A DNA stretch of 5,290 bases from Hyphomicrobiales bacterium (GCA_003133345.1 PKXB01000007.1:1-5290); one strand, 5' to 3'. Positions 1 to 5,290 are shown, numbered from the stretch's first letter. A program made the numbers and translations. The notes: generated by a model not told the origin, from the letters alone.

Positions 1-1593
1 CGCGCCTATATGGGCGGCGGCGCTTTCGGCGTCGACGCCGCGGCGCAATATTACTTCAACAAGTCGGCGCGCGACGTCAACCTCGCCGAAGCCGCCATGC
101 TCGCCGGCCTGTTCAAGGCGCCGTCGAAATTCTCGCCCAACGTCAACCTGCCGGCCGCGCGCGCGCGCGCCAACGTGGTGCTCGACAACCTGGTCGAAGC
201 CGGCTTCATGACCGAAGGCCAGGTGTTCGGCGCCCGCCGCAATCCGGCGACGCCGGTCGACCGCCGCGACGACCGCGCGCCCAATTATTATCTCGATTGG
301 GCCTTCGACGAGATGAAGAAGCTGGTCGACACCTTCCCGAAATCGATGACCGAGCGCGTGTTCGTGGTGCGCATCGCGCTCGACGTCAATCTGCAGCGGG
401 CGGCGGAAAATGCCGTGGAGAATTCGCTGCGCCAATACGGCCAGGAATATCACGCCGGACAGGCCGCGGCCGTGCTCATGGATGTCGACGGCTCGGTGCG
501 CGCGATGGTGGGCGGACGCGACTACGGCGCCAGCCAGTTCAACCGCGCCACCGACGCGATGCGCCAGCCGGGCTCCTCGTTCAAGCCTTACGTCTACGCC
601 ACCGCGCTCGAACACGGATTGAAGCCAACTTCGATCGTGGTCGACGGGCCGGTCTGCATCGGCAACTGGTGCCCGCACAATTACGGCCATGGCTATGCCG
701 GCTCGATGACGCTGATCAACGCGATCACCCATTCGATCAATACCATCGCCGTGAAGCTCTCGATCACCATCGGCAACGGCAATGCCAAGCTCGGCCGCGC
801 GCGCATCATCAAGACCGCGCACGACATGGGCATTCGCACGCCGTTGCCGGACACGCCGTCGCTGCCGATCGGCGCCGACGCGGTGACCCTGCTTGATCAC
901 ACCGGCGCCTACGCCACCTTCCCCAATCTCGGAATGAAGATGACCCCGCACGCCGTTCTCGAGGTGCGCACCGGCGACGGCAAGCTGATCTGGCGCTTCG
1001 ATCGCGACGGTCCGAAACCGAGCCGGGCGCTGCCGGATCGCGTGGCCGCCGACATGATCAAGATGATGAACAGTGTGGTCGAGAACGGCACCGGCCGGCG
1101 CGCGCGCCTCGACGGCATTACCGCCGCCGGCAAGACCGGCACGACCAACGCTTATCGCGACGCCTGGTTCATGGGCTACACCGGCAATTTCGTCTGCGGC
1201 GTCTGGTTCGGCAATGACGACTACCAGTCGACCAATCGCATGACCGGCGGCGCGTTGCCGGCGATGACGTGGCACAATATCATGGACTATGCGCATCAGG
1301 GCATCGAGATCAAACAGCTTCCTGGAATTCCAGTGCCGGCGGCGCGCCAGGGACCGGCCGTTGCCGAAGTCAAATCGAAGTCCGGCGCGCCGCCGCCGCG
1401 CCCGACCGTGCTCACCAAGCGGGGAGCCGACATACTCGTGCGCGTCGAGCGGATGATGGATGACGCCAACCGCGCCATGGAGCCGCTGCGCCCAACCGTC
1501 TCCAGCAACAAGAAGAAACAGGCCGAAGCCCCGCAAAAAGGCGACGCCCTCGCCTCCACATTGGAGGGACATGCGTTCGGCAGCCGGAACTAA
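1..1593 (+). CDS. Penicillin-binding protein 1A family, bifunctional transglycosylase/transpeptidase (5' truncated)
   Basis: This is the C-terminal 530 residues of a class A penicillin-binding protein, an inner-membrane enzyme that polymerises lipid II glycan strands and cross-links their peptides in the periplasm. The reading frame is open from the first base, so the true start lies upstream; the family usually runs about 700-850 residues, so roughly the first 200 or more are missing. Residues 1-80 are the end of the GT51 glycosyltransferase domain (GVDAAAQYYF, LAEAAMLAGL, AP..FSP). The transpeptidase domain follows from about residue 155 and has all three penicillin-binding motifs: S-S-F-K at codons 574-585 (catalytic Ser 192, Lys 195), S-I-N at 733-741 (Ser 245), and K-T-G-T at 1132-1143 (Lys 378). 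There is no room for the OB-like insert seen in E. coli PBP1a. Cys 219 and Cys 224 flank a GNW segment and might form a disulfide (inference). The tail after about residue 450 is low-complexity, rich in Pro, Ala and Lys. No gene symbol is given because this group carries several paralogues. Confidence 0.95.
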   Translation, partial: RAYMGGGAFGVDAAAQYYFNKSARDVNLAEAAMLAGLFKAPSKFSPNVNLPAARARANVVLDNLVEAGFMTEGQVFGARRNPATPVDRRDDRAPNYYLDWAFDEMKKLVDTFPKSMTERVFVVRIALDVNLQRAAENAVENSLRQYGQEYHAGQAAAVLMDVDGSVRAMVGGRDYGASQFNRATDAMRQPGSSFKPYVYATALEHGLKPTSIVVDGPVCIGNWCPHNYGHGYAGSMTLINAITHSINTIAVKLSITIGNGNAKLGRARIIKTAHDMGIRTPLPDTPSLPIGADAVTLLDHTGAYATFPNLGMKMTPHAVLEVRTGDGKLIWRFDRDGPKPSRALPDRVAADMIKMMNSVVENGTGRRARLDGITAAGKTGTTNAYRDAWFMGYTGNFVCGVWFGNDDYQSTNRMTGGALPAMTWHNIMDYAHQGIEIKQLPGIPVPAARQGPAVAEVKSKSGAPPPRPTVLTKRGADILVRVERMMDDANRAMEPLRPTVSSNKKKQAEAPQKGDALASTLEGHAFGSRN

Positions 1594-1668
1594 TTAGCCG
1601 CTCACCAGCGCCCGGCGTAGTCTCCCTTTCGCGAATCAACTTACCCCTCACCGCCAGCGGATCGAAAC

Positions 1669-2247
1669 GTGCGGCTGCTTCTCGGATCGCTGTTTGCCCT
1701 CGTTGTCGCCGCCGTCGTCGGCCTCGGCGCGACTTATCTCGCGCTCACCCGCGGTGCCGCCTTCGGCCCTTTGACGATCGGCAGTTGGACGGCCTGGCCG
1801 AAAACCGGCACCGCCGACGCCGATCCCTATGTGCGGGCGTCGATCGCGCGCATCGGCCGCTTGCCGACCGCGCTCGGCGACGGCGTCGCGTTTACCGCTT
1901 CGGCCGACGATAATGGCCGCCCGCTCGACGGGCGATGCGATGTGGTACTCGCGGGCGTCACGCCGGCGGCCCGCTTCTGGACGCTGACGCTCTATAACGC
2001 CGACGGCGAGCTGGTGGCCAATTCGATCAAACGCTCCGGATTCACCAGCCAGGAAATTGTCCGCCACGCCGATGGCAGTTTCGAGATCGTCGTAGCGCCG
2101 CGCGCAAATCCGAGCAACTGGCTGCCGACCGGTGGCGTCGAGCGTTACGTCCTGTTGCTGCGCCTCTACGACACGGCCGTCGGCGTCTCGACCAAAGCCG
2201 GCCGCGAAGTCCCGATGCCGAGCGTGAACGTCAGGAGTTGCCCATGA
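1669..2247 (+). CDS. DUF1214-type membrane-anchored periplasmic protein
   Basis: This 192-residue protein has an N-terminal hydrophobic segment at residues 2-25 with one Arg before it, fitting a signal anchor with the rest in the periplasm. The body resembles DUF1214 (Pfam PF06742 by memory): WTLTLYN at 104-110, an N-x-R-x-G-F-T-S-like stretch at 118-127, DGSFEI at 135-140, NWLPTGG at 150-156 and LRLYD at 164-168. Cys 90 and Cys 191 could pair in the periplasm (inference). The start is GTG at 1669; the frame is closed by a TAG at 1618 and no ATG or TTG start lies between, so GTG gives the complete anchor, although its ribosome site is weak (AGCGGAT upstream). It follows the penicillin-binding protein by 75 bases without an obvious terminator and overlaps the next gene by four bases. 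The biochemical role of the family is unknown to me. The length is normal for the short form found in Bradyrhizobium relatives and much less than the fused DUF1254-DUF1214 proteins of other bacteria. Confidence 0.85.
   Translation: MRLLLGSLFALVVAAVVGLGATYLALTRGAAFGPLTIGSWTAWPKTGTADADPYVRASIARIGRLPTALGDGVAFTASADDNGRPLDGRCDVVLAGVTPAARFWTLTLYNADGELVANSIKRSGFTSQEIVRHADGSFEIVVAPRANPSNWLPTGGVERYVLLLRLYDTAVGVSTKAGREVPMPSVNVRSCP
2233..2237 (+). promoter_or_regulatory. Ribosome binding site of the DUF1254-type gene
   Basis: AGGAG lies within the last codons of the upstream gene, six bases before ATG 2244. It decides in favour of that ATG over the in-frame TTG at 2238. Confidence 0.75.
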
Positions 2248-2807
2248 TCCGATGGCTGCTCTTGGCTTTAGGCGGCGCCTTGCTGGGCGGAATCGTGCAC
2301 TTGGCGACGATCATTATCCTGCCGCACACCGCTACGCAGGACGCCTATGCGCGGCTGGCGCGCAGCGTTCCGGTCAATACCGTGGCTCCTTTGCCGGAGC
2401 CGACCGCAGAATCCGCACCGATGCCGTTCATGGATCCGGCGTTCGCCAGCGCCGTCTGCCGCTACGATCTTTCGCAAGGGCCGCTGAAACTCAGCGTCCC
2501 GGTGAGCCTCGCCTACACTTCGGTCTCATTCTATACGCGCTACGACGTGGCCTATTACGCCATCAATGACCGCGCGGCTGGCCGGCGCGTGATCGAGCTC
2601 GACCTGATGACGGTCGAACAACACAACCAGATGCCGGAAGACGAAGAGATCACCGCCGCCGACCGGCTGATCGTGGAATCGCCGACGCTCACCGGTCTGA
2701 TCGCGATCCGGGCGTTGGCGCCGGAGCCCGGATTGATGCCGATGGCGCAAAGCGCGATCGCCAACGCCAGATGCGTGCGCGCGGACGAACCGAAACCGTC
2801 GCGTTAA
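2244..2807 (+). CDS. DUF1254-type membrane-anchored protein
   Basis: This 187-residue protein begins with a hydrophobic anchor at residues 4-26, followed by a Pro/Ala-rich linker (about 42-62) and a compact domain at about 63-178. Short DUF1254-type proteins with a matching anchor and layout sit directly after DUF1214 proteins in related alphaproteobacteria; I base the family call on this pairing and on general resemblance (FMDPAFASAVCRYDL, then a VSFYTRYDVAYYAIND block), so it is less certain than its partner. ATG 2244 is chosen because AGGAG at 2233-2237 sits six bases ahead; an in-frame TTG at 2238 touches that site and cannot use it. The ATGA overlap with the upstream stop implies translational coupling, so the two products are probably made in similar amounts and may work together (inference). 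Cys 72 and Cys 177 are the only cysteines and could form a disulfide. No catalytic motif is recognised. Its TAA stop abuts the stop of the converging lipoprotein gene. Confidence 0.75.
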   Translation: MIRWLLLALGGALLGGIVHLATIIILPHTATQDAYARLARSVPVNTVAPLPEPTAESAPMPFMDPAFASAVCRYDLSQGPLKLSVPVSLAYTSVSFYTRYDVAYYAINDRAAGRRVIELDLMTVEQHNQMPEDEEITAADRLIVESPTLTGLIAIRALAPEPGLMPMAQSAIANARCVRADEPKPSR

Positions 2808-3650
2808 TCAGTGAACCGTGGCCAGGTTTTGCTCGCGCATCCAGGTCGGCGCGGGGCCGCGGTAACGCGCGATCAGGGCTTGCAGGTGATTGACCGCGCG
2901 CTCGATGTCGACCGCCTGTGGCGATGGCGTCGCGATCACCAGACGCTCCAGAGCGTAGTGATAAGACGCCGCGCGCTGCGTCAGTTTTTCGCGTGTCAAA
3001 GCGGCAATGGCCGCGTTTTCGCGCATGCGTCGCTCGGCGTTTTTGCGTTCCGTCGGCGACAACGCGGACACCAAGGCCATACTTTTTTGCCGTTTCTGGT
3101 CGATATCGAGCACGCGGCCGGCCGTTTCGAAGAATTGCGGCAGCTGCGTCATGTCGTTGCGCACATCGTCCATCAGGCGCGCATAGCGCACCGACGGCGA
3201 GCGTTCGTGCGGCGACAAGAAAGTCGTAACGTCGTGGCGCACACCTTCCAACTTCGCCGAGTAACGCGCCAGTGGCGAAGGGCCGTCGCCCGAGAGCAGC
3301 CACTTCGCATAAGCAGTGCGGTCGAACGCCGGCCCGCGCGCCGGCCAGTAGAGGCCATATTCGCCCGCAACGGAATACCATTGTTGCCGATCATAGGGAG
3401 GATCGACCAGCGGGTAAGCGAGATCGCGCAGGGCGCGCTCATCGTCGGTCAGTTCGAATTTCGAGGGCACCGATCCGGTGGCATAAGGGCCGACCCAATC
3501 GTGCATGCCGTCGCTCACCAGCGTGGGACGGACTTCGCCGAAATCGCCGTTGGGGGTGCCGCATCCGGCGAGTAGCAAGAGGGCAGCAGCTACAAAAAAA
3601 TGCCGGCGCCAGATAAGCGCCTGCGTGAGCGGCGGCGGCAGGTTTCGCAT
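2808..3650 (-). CDS. Predicted lipoprotein of unknown function
   Basis: This 280-residue protein has a lipoprotein signal peptide: positively charged residues R15, R16 and H17, a hydrophobic core at 18-28, and the lipobox L-L-A-G-C with the lipidated Cys at 30. Gly follows the Cys, so there is no Asp at +2; by the enterobacterial rule it would go to the outer membrane, but that rule is not assured here. The mature part starts with a Gly/Pro/Asp-rich stretch, then W/Y-rich segments (QQWYSVAGEYGLYWPARGP at 89-107), and from about 110 to 265 is mostly charged and likely alpha-helical, with Arg/Glu-rich runs at 186-232. I recognise no enzyme motif or named family. ATG 3650 gives a normal-length signal peptide; the ribosome site is weak (GCGAG). 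The gene starts 23 bases after the small Arg-tailed gene on the same strand, so the two may be co-transcribed. Its TGA stop directly abuts the stop of the convergent DUF1254-type gene. Confidence 0.85.
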   Translation of the reverse strand: MRNLPPPLTQALIWRRHFFVAAALLLLAGCGTPNGDFGEVRPTLVSDGMHDWVGPYATGSVPSKFELTDDERALRDLAYPLVDPPYDRQQWYSVAGEYGLYWPARGPAFDRTAYAKWLLSGDGPSPLARYSAKLEGVRHDVTTFLSPHERSPSVRYARLMDDVRNDMTQLPQFFETAGRVLDIDQKRQKSMALVSALSPTERKNAERRMRENAAIAALTREKLTQRAASYHYALERLVIATPSPQAVDIERAVNHLQALIARYRGPAPTWMREQNLATVH

Positions 3651-3673
3651 AGATGGCTCGCGGCCGGTTAAGT

Positions 3674-3871
3674 TCAGCGCGCGATGCGGCGGCGGCGGCG
3701 GCGCCCTGGTGTATTGCCGGTATCCGGTTCGAGGCCGTTGGAGCCGTCCGGGTTACGCTCGACGCGGATCACCGGAAGAATGATGACGGTCGCGGGTTCC
3801 GTATTGGCGTCGACATATTTGCCGCCGCGCGCACAGCCCGCTTCGTCGGGAAATCGGATAACTTCGCCCAT
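3674..3871 (-). CDS. Small conserved-looking protein (MGEVIRFP type) with C-terminal arginine run
   Basis: This is a 65-residue soluble protein with no signal peptide or membrane segment. It starts M-G-E-V-I-R-F-P, has a hydrophobic middle (PATVIILPVIRVER at 26-39) that could form a strand or short helix, then an acidic/Gly/Pro linker and six consecutive Arg at 57-62 before I-A-R. I recall similar small hypothetical proteins in Bradyrhizobium relatives but know no function. Nucleic-acid or membrane-phosphate binding through the Arg tail is only inference. The start at 3871 is chosen because AAGGGGG (3877-3883, minus strand) stands five bases ahead. In-frame starts further upstream (ATG with codon 3902-3904, TTG with codon 3935-3937) lack such a site and would add 11 or 22 residues rich in Gly, Arg and Lys. 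The gene lies 23 bases before the lipoprotein gene on the same strand and probably heads that transcript. Confidence 0.7.
   Translation of the reverse strand: MGEVIRFPDEAGCARGGKYVDANTEPATVIILPVIRVERNPDGSNGLEPDTGNTPGRRRRRRIAR
3686..3703 (-). repeat. Perfect triplet repeat (CGC)6 coding six arginines
   Basis: Six identical CGC codons in the minus-strand sense encode Arg 57-62 of the small protein. A perfect trinucleotide tract can expand or contract without breaking the frame, so the tail length may vary between strains (inference). Confidence 0.85.
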
Positions 3872-3876
3872 TGCAA

Positions 3877-3883
3877 CCCCCTT
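3877..3883 (-). promoter_or_regulatory. Ribosome binding site of the small Arg-tailed gene
   Basis: The minus strand reads AAGGGGG followed by TTGCA and ATG. The spacing of five bases supports the start at 3871 over the two upstream in-frame candidates. Confidence 0.65.
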
Positions 3884-4089
3884 GCCGCCGCGGCGTAAAG
3901 CCATGTTCGGAACCGCCAGGTCGGCGCCTTTTGGCAATTAAACGGCTGCAAGGTTAACGGTCTGTTACCGCTAAGTCATTGATCGCGCAAACACTCGTTC
4001 CTGACAAAAAAGTGCCGGGTATCCGTGCTTTTGGTTTGCCCCTAAGTGCGCTTAGTAGGTTTGTCGGCTATCACACCGAGCGATTGCGG

Positions 4090-4109
4090 GACCAAAATCG
4101 TATTTGGTC
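4090..4109. repeat. Perfect inverted repeat GACCAAA-N6-TTTGGTC
   Basis: Seven-base arms flank a six-base centre (ATCGTA). The two-fold symmetry and 13-base centre-to-centre spacing suit a dimeric repressor site. As an RNA hairpin it would be AT-rich and lacks a following T tract, so it is a poor intrinsic terminator. It lies 28 bases beyond the stop of the minus-strand ribbon remnant. Confidence 0.35.
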
Positions 4110-4137
4110 ATTCGCGTTGGCGTCGCTTTTCGCTTCT

Positions 4138-4328
4138 CTAACCTATGCCCACCATCCGCGTCCGTGCGCCCGACGGCGGCTCAAACAGCAGCACAACCCG
4201 CTGTGACCCACACCGCGGACATTTCAGGCGGCTTTCCAGCCGCGCCAGGGGAAACCCAGCCCCCGCGTCCAAACCAATGCCTGCAGGTCCAGTTTGGCCC
4301 CGTGGACGCGCTCGCGGACCCGCTTCAT
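4138..4328 (-). pseudogene. Small CxxC (zinc-ribbon-like) protein gene, apparently frameshifted
   Basis: Read on the minus strand from ATG 4328, the first part gives M-K-R-V-R-E-R-V-H-G-A-K-L-D-L-Q then A-L-V-W-T-R-G-L-G-F-P and then runs into a stop in its own frame. One frame over, the sequence continues as L-A-R-L-E-S-R-L-K-C-P-R-C-G-S, then V-V-L-L-F-E-P-P, to a TAG at 4138. Codons on both sides are strongly GC-ending, unlike other frames here, so both halves look like former or present coding sequence. A single added base, for instance a fifth C in the CCCC run at 4248-4251 (GGGG on the + strand) or a change in the G5 run at 4260-4264, would join them into 63 residues. The C-P-R-C-G-S knuckle resembles the C-terminal half of small zinc-ribbon proteins common in Bradyrhizobium relatives; the usual first CxxC is not visible, so the protein may be degenerate at its N-terminus too. 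Possible explanations are a decayed gene, a sequencing error in a homopolymer, or, less likely, programmed frameshifting. Confidence 0.55.
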
Positions 4329-4562
4329 ATCATCACGCGGTCCCCGAGCGCCACAGGCCCTTCAGCACGAGGCAAAACACCAAATCGGCGGATCAAACGT
4401 TTGGCACGCCAGCCAGGGACGACCGAAACGCCTGGAGCGCTGCGCCTCAGGGCTGCCTTTATTGGTTCAGTCTGCATTAATGTGCAATTTTATAGGTCCG
4501 TCCGGCCTCCGCATTCGGAGATTGCGCCAACAGGCGCGGAATGGGTGGGCGTGAGAGGCCGG
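4329..4562. other. Intergenic region between the ribbon remnant and the deacetylase gene, probable divergent promoters
   Basis: This region separates a minus-strand remnant from a + strand gene, so it should carry promoters in both directions. The AT-rich core at about 4458-4495 is the best place: it contains an eight-base palindrome CATTAATG (4475-4482) and, on the minus strand, TATAAAAT (4487-4494). On the + strand TATAGG (4491-4496) could be a -10 box, but the nearest -35-like sequences are badly spaced (19 or 23 bases). A 50-codon minus-strand frame (4325-4477) also fits here but is weakly supported. Nothing else is seen. Confidence 0.4.
4554..4558 (+). promoter_or_regulatory. Probable ribosome binding site of the deacetylase gene
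   Basis: AGAGG precedes ATG 4563 by four bases, slightly closer than ideal. An in-frame GTG at 4551 overlaps this region and would add only four residues (start, Arg, Gly, Arg) before the signal peptide. Confidence 0.45.
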
Positions 4563-5290
4563 ATGCGCTTCATCGGAACACTGTTTTTTTTCCTGGCTGT
4601 GGCCAGCGGACCCGCCTCGGCCTCACCGGACGCGTGTCCGGGCAATCCGGACGCGCTCGGCACCAGCCGCGTCCTCACCATCAGCCCGAGCGAATTCAGC
4701 CAAATCGGCAGCATGCAGTACAAGCAGACGCTGCCGCTCAACGACCATGAGGTGGTGATCACTTTCGACGACGGCCCGCTGCCGCCCTATACCAACATCA
4801 TTCTCGATACGTTGGCGTCGCAATGCGTGAAGGCCACCTATTTTCTGGTCGGCCAGATGGCGCATGCTTATCCGTCCGTAGTCCGGCGCATCTACAACGA
4901 GGGGCATACCATCGGCACCCACAGCCAGGACCATCCGCTCGCTTTCCAGCGATTGTCATTGCAGCGGGTTGAATACGAGGTCGACGACGGCATCGCTTCG
5001 GTCGATAGCGCGATCGGCGATGCAAAAGCCGTGGCGCCATTTTTCCGCATTCCCGGACTGGGCCGCTCCAAAACGGCGGACGATTTCCTCGCCTCGCAGT
5101 CGCTGGTGACCTGGAGCGCGGACGTGGTCGCCGACGACTGGTTCAGGCACATCAGCGCGCAAACCATCGTGCAAAGGGCCCTGCAACGGCTGGAGGCCAA
5201 GGGCCGCGGCATCCTACTGCTGCACGACATCCACCCCGCCACCGCTATGGCGTTGCCGACGCTGCTCAAGGAGCTCAAGGCGCACGGCTT
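4563..5290 (+). CDS. Secreted polysaccharide deacetylase (NodB homology domain), 3' truncated
   Basis: This is the first 242 residues of a carbohydrate esterase family 4 type protein, metal-dependent enzymes that remove N- or O-acetyl groups from polysaccharides such as chitin, peptidoglycan or exopolysaccharide; the substrate cannot be told from sequence. A Sec signal peptide is clear: M-R, hydrophobic core at 3-14 and an A-S-A cleavage motif at 18-20. The catalytic motifs appear in order: T-F-D-D-G-P at 67-72 (base Asp 69, metal Asp 70), H-S-Q-D-H-P at 120-125 (metal His 120 and 124), R-I-P-G at 162-165, D-V-V-A-D-D-W at 187-193 and L-L-H-D-I at 219-223 with the catalytic His at 221. All expected catalytic residues are present, so activity is likely. 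The frame is still open at the window end, with few residues of the domain left to come. ATG 4563 is chosen for the complete signal peptide. A run of eight T at 4584-4591 lies in the signal-peptide core. The product acts in the periplasm or outside the cell. Confidence 0.93.
   Translation, partial: MRFIGTLFFFLAVASGPASASPDACPGNPDALGTSRVLTISPSEFSQIGSMQYKQTLPLNDHEVVITFDDGPLPPYTNIILDTLASQCVKATYFLVGQMAHAYPSVVRRIYNEGHTIGTHSQDHPLAFQRLSLQRVEYEVDDGIASVDSAIGDAKAVAPFFRIPGLGRSKTADDFLASQSLVTWSADVVADDWFRHISAQTIVQRALQRLEAKGRGILLLHDIHPATAMALPTLLKELKAHG

Larger units (their letters stand above)
3872..4137. other. Non-coding stretch with small inverted repeats, likely promoter region of the small Arg-tailed gene
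   Basis: No gene is credible here: the base composition is visibly less GC-rich than the genes and open frames are short. It should hold the promoter of the minus-strand small gene, but no -35/-10 pair is convincing; TTGTCA on the minus strand (around 4000-4005) resembles a -35 box but has no good -10 partner. Structures seen are: an imperfect 18-base palindrome GGTTAAC...GTTACC at 3952-3969; a possible hairpin at 4008-4032 (AAAAG with CTTTT arms, two G-U pairs and a bulged C in + strand RNA); a short hairpin CTAAG-TGCG-CTTAG at 4042-4055; and a perfect seven-base inverted repeat at 4090-4109, listed separately. None can be tied to a known regulator from the sequence alone. Confidence 0.5.

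Noticed and set aside
297..896. A 199-codon + strand frame inside the penicillin-binding protein gene.
   Set aside because: It is an out-of-frame Arg-rich shadow; the real frame contains all three transpeptidase motifs.
1594..1668. Search for an intrinsic terminator or promoter between the penicillin-binding protein and the DUF1214-type gene.
   Set aside because: No stem with a T tract and no convincing -35/-10 pair is visible in these 75 bases.
2811..3575. A long + strand open frame of 254 codons opposite the lipoprotein gene.
   Set aside because: It is an Arg/His/Gln-rich antisense shadow; the opposite strand has a clear lipobox and sensible composition.
3674..3937. A longer, 87-residue version of the small Arg-tailed protein from an upstream TTG.
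   Set aside because: No ribosome site precedes the TTG, whereas AAGGGGG stands at a proper distance before ATG 3871.
3938..3957. A possible CtrA-type site (TTAA...TTAA).
   Set aside because: The two TTAA halves are separated by 12 bases, not the 7 expected for the consensus.
3979..4206. A 75-codon + strand frame in the intergenic region.
   Set aside because: There is no ribosome site, codon use is unlike the neighbouring genes, and the end overlaps the minus-strand ribbon remnant.
4145..4480. A + strand open frame of 111 codons starting M-P-T-I-R-V.
   Set aside because: Its good-looking early codons are the mirror of the minus-strand ribbon coding sequence; the later part is a low-complexity mix of Arg, Pro and Ser with no ribosome site.
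4059..4562. The deacetylase frame stays open about 500 bases upstream of ATG 4563, suggesting an N-terminal extension.
   Set aside because: A complete signal peptide begins at 4563, the upstream codons lose the GC3 bias near it, only poor start codons exist, and part of the openness is the shadow of the minus-strand ribbon remnant.

Overview
This window looks like chromosomal DNA of a GC-rich alphaproteobacterium. Protein style (PBP1A with a V-C-I-G-N-W-C-P segment, paired short DUF1214/DUF1254 proteins, an M-G-E-V-I-R-F-P small protein, a C-P-G-N-P secreted deacetylase) best matches Hyphomicrobiales near the Bradyrhizobium/Rhodopseudomonas/Pseudolabrys group. That placement rests on remembered family resemblance and codon bias, not on a search. 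I see no rRNA, tRNA, CRISPR array, insertion sequence or phage gene.

Layout. The + strand starts inside a class A penicillin-binding protein (1-1593). After 75 bases come two short membrane-anchored proteins, DUF1214-type (1669-2247) and DUF1254-type (2244-2807), coupled by an ATGA overlap. Their last stop codon abuts, with no spacer, the stop of a minus-strand lipoprotein gene (2808-3650). Just upstream of that gene on the minus strand lies a 65-residue conserved-looking protein ending in an arginine run (3674-3871), so these two may form an operon. From 3872 to 4562 there is no intact gene. Inside it I find a short minus-strand coding remnant (4138-4328) with a C-P-R-C-G-S knuckle that is split by an apparent one-base frameshift. 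The + strand then resumes with a secreted polysaccharide deacetylase (4563 to the window end, 3' truncated).

Most recognisable products act at or beyond the inner membrane: peptidoglycan synthesis (PBP1A), two membrane-anchored periplasmic proteins, a lipoprotein and a secreted carbohydrate deacetylase. The window therefore reads as an ordinary cell-envelope neighbourhood, although genes on opposite strands argue against one pathway operon. The least expected items are the frameshifted ribbon gene, the split and order-inverted DUF1214/DUF1254 pair, and the zero-spacing convergent junction. I do not see convincing evidence of a wholly new system.
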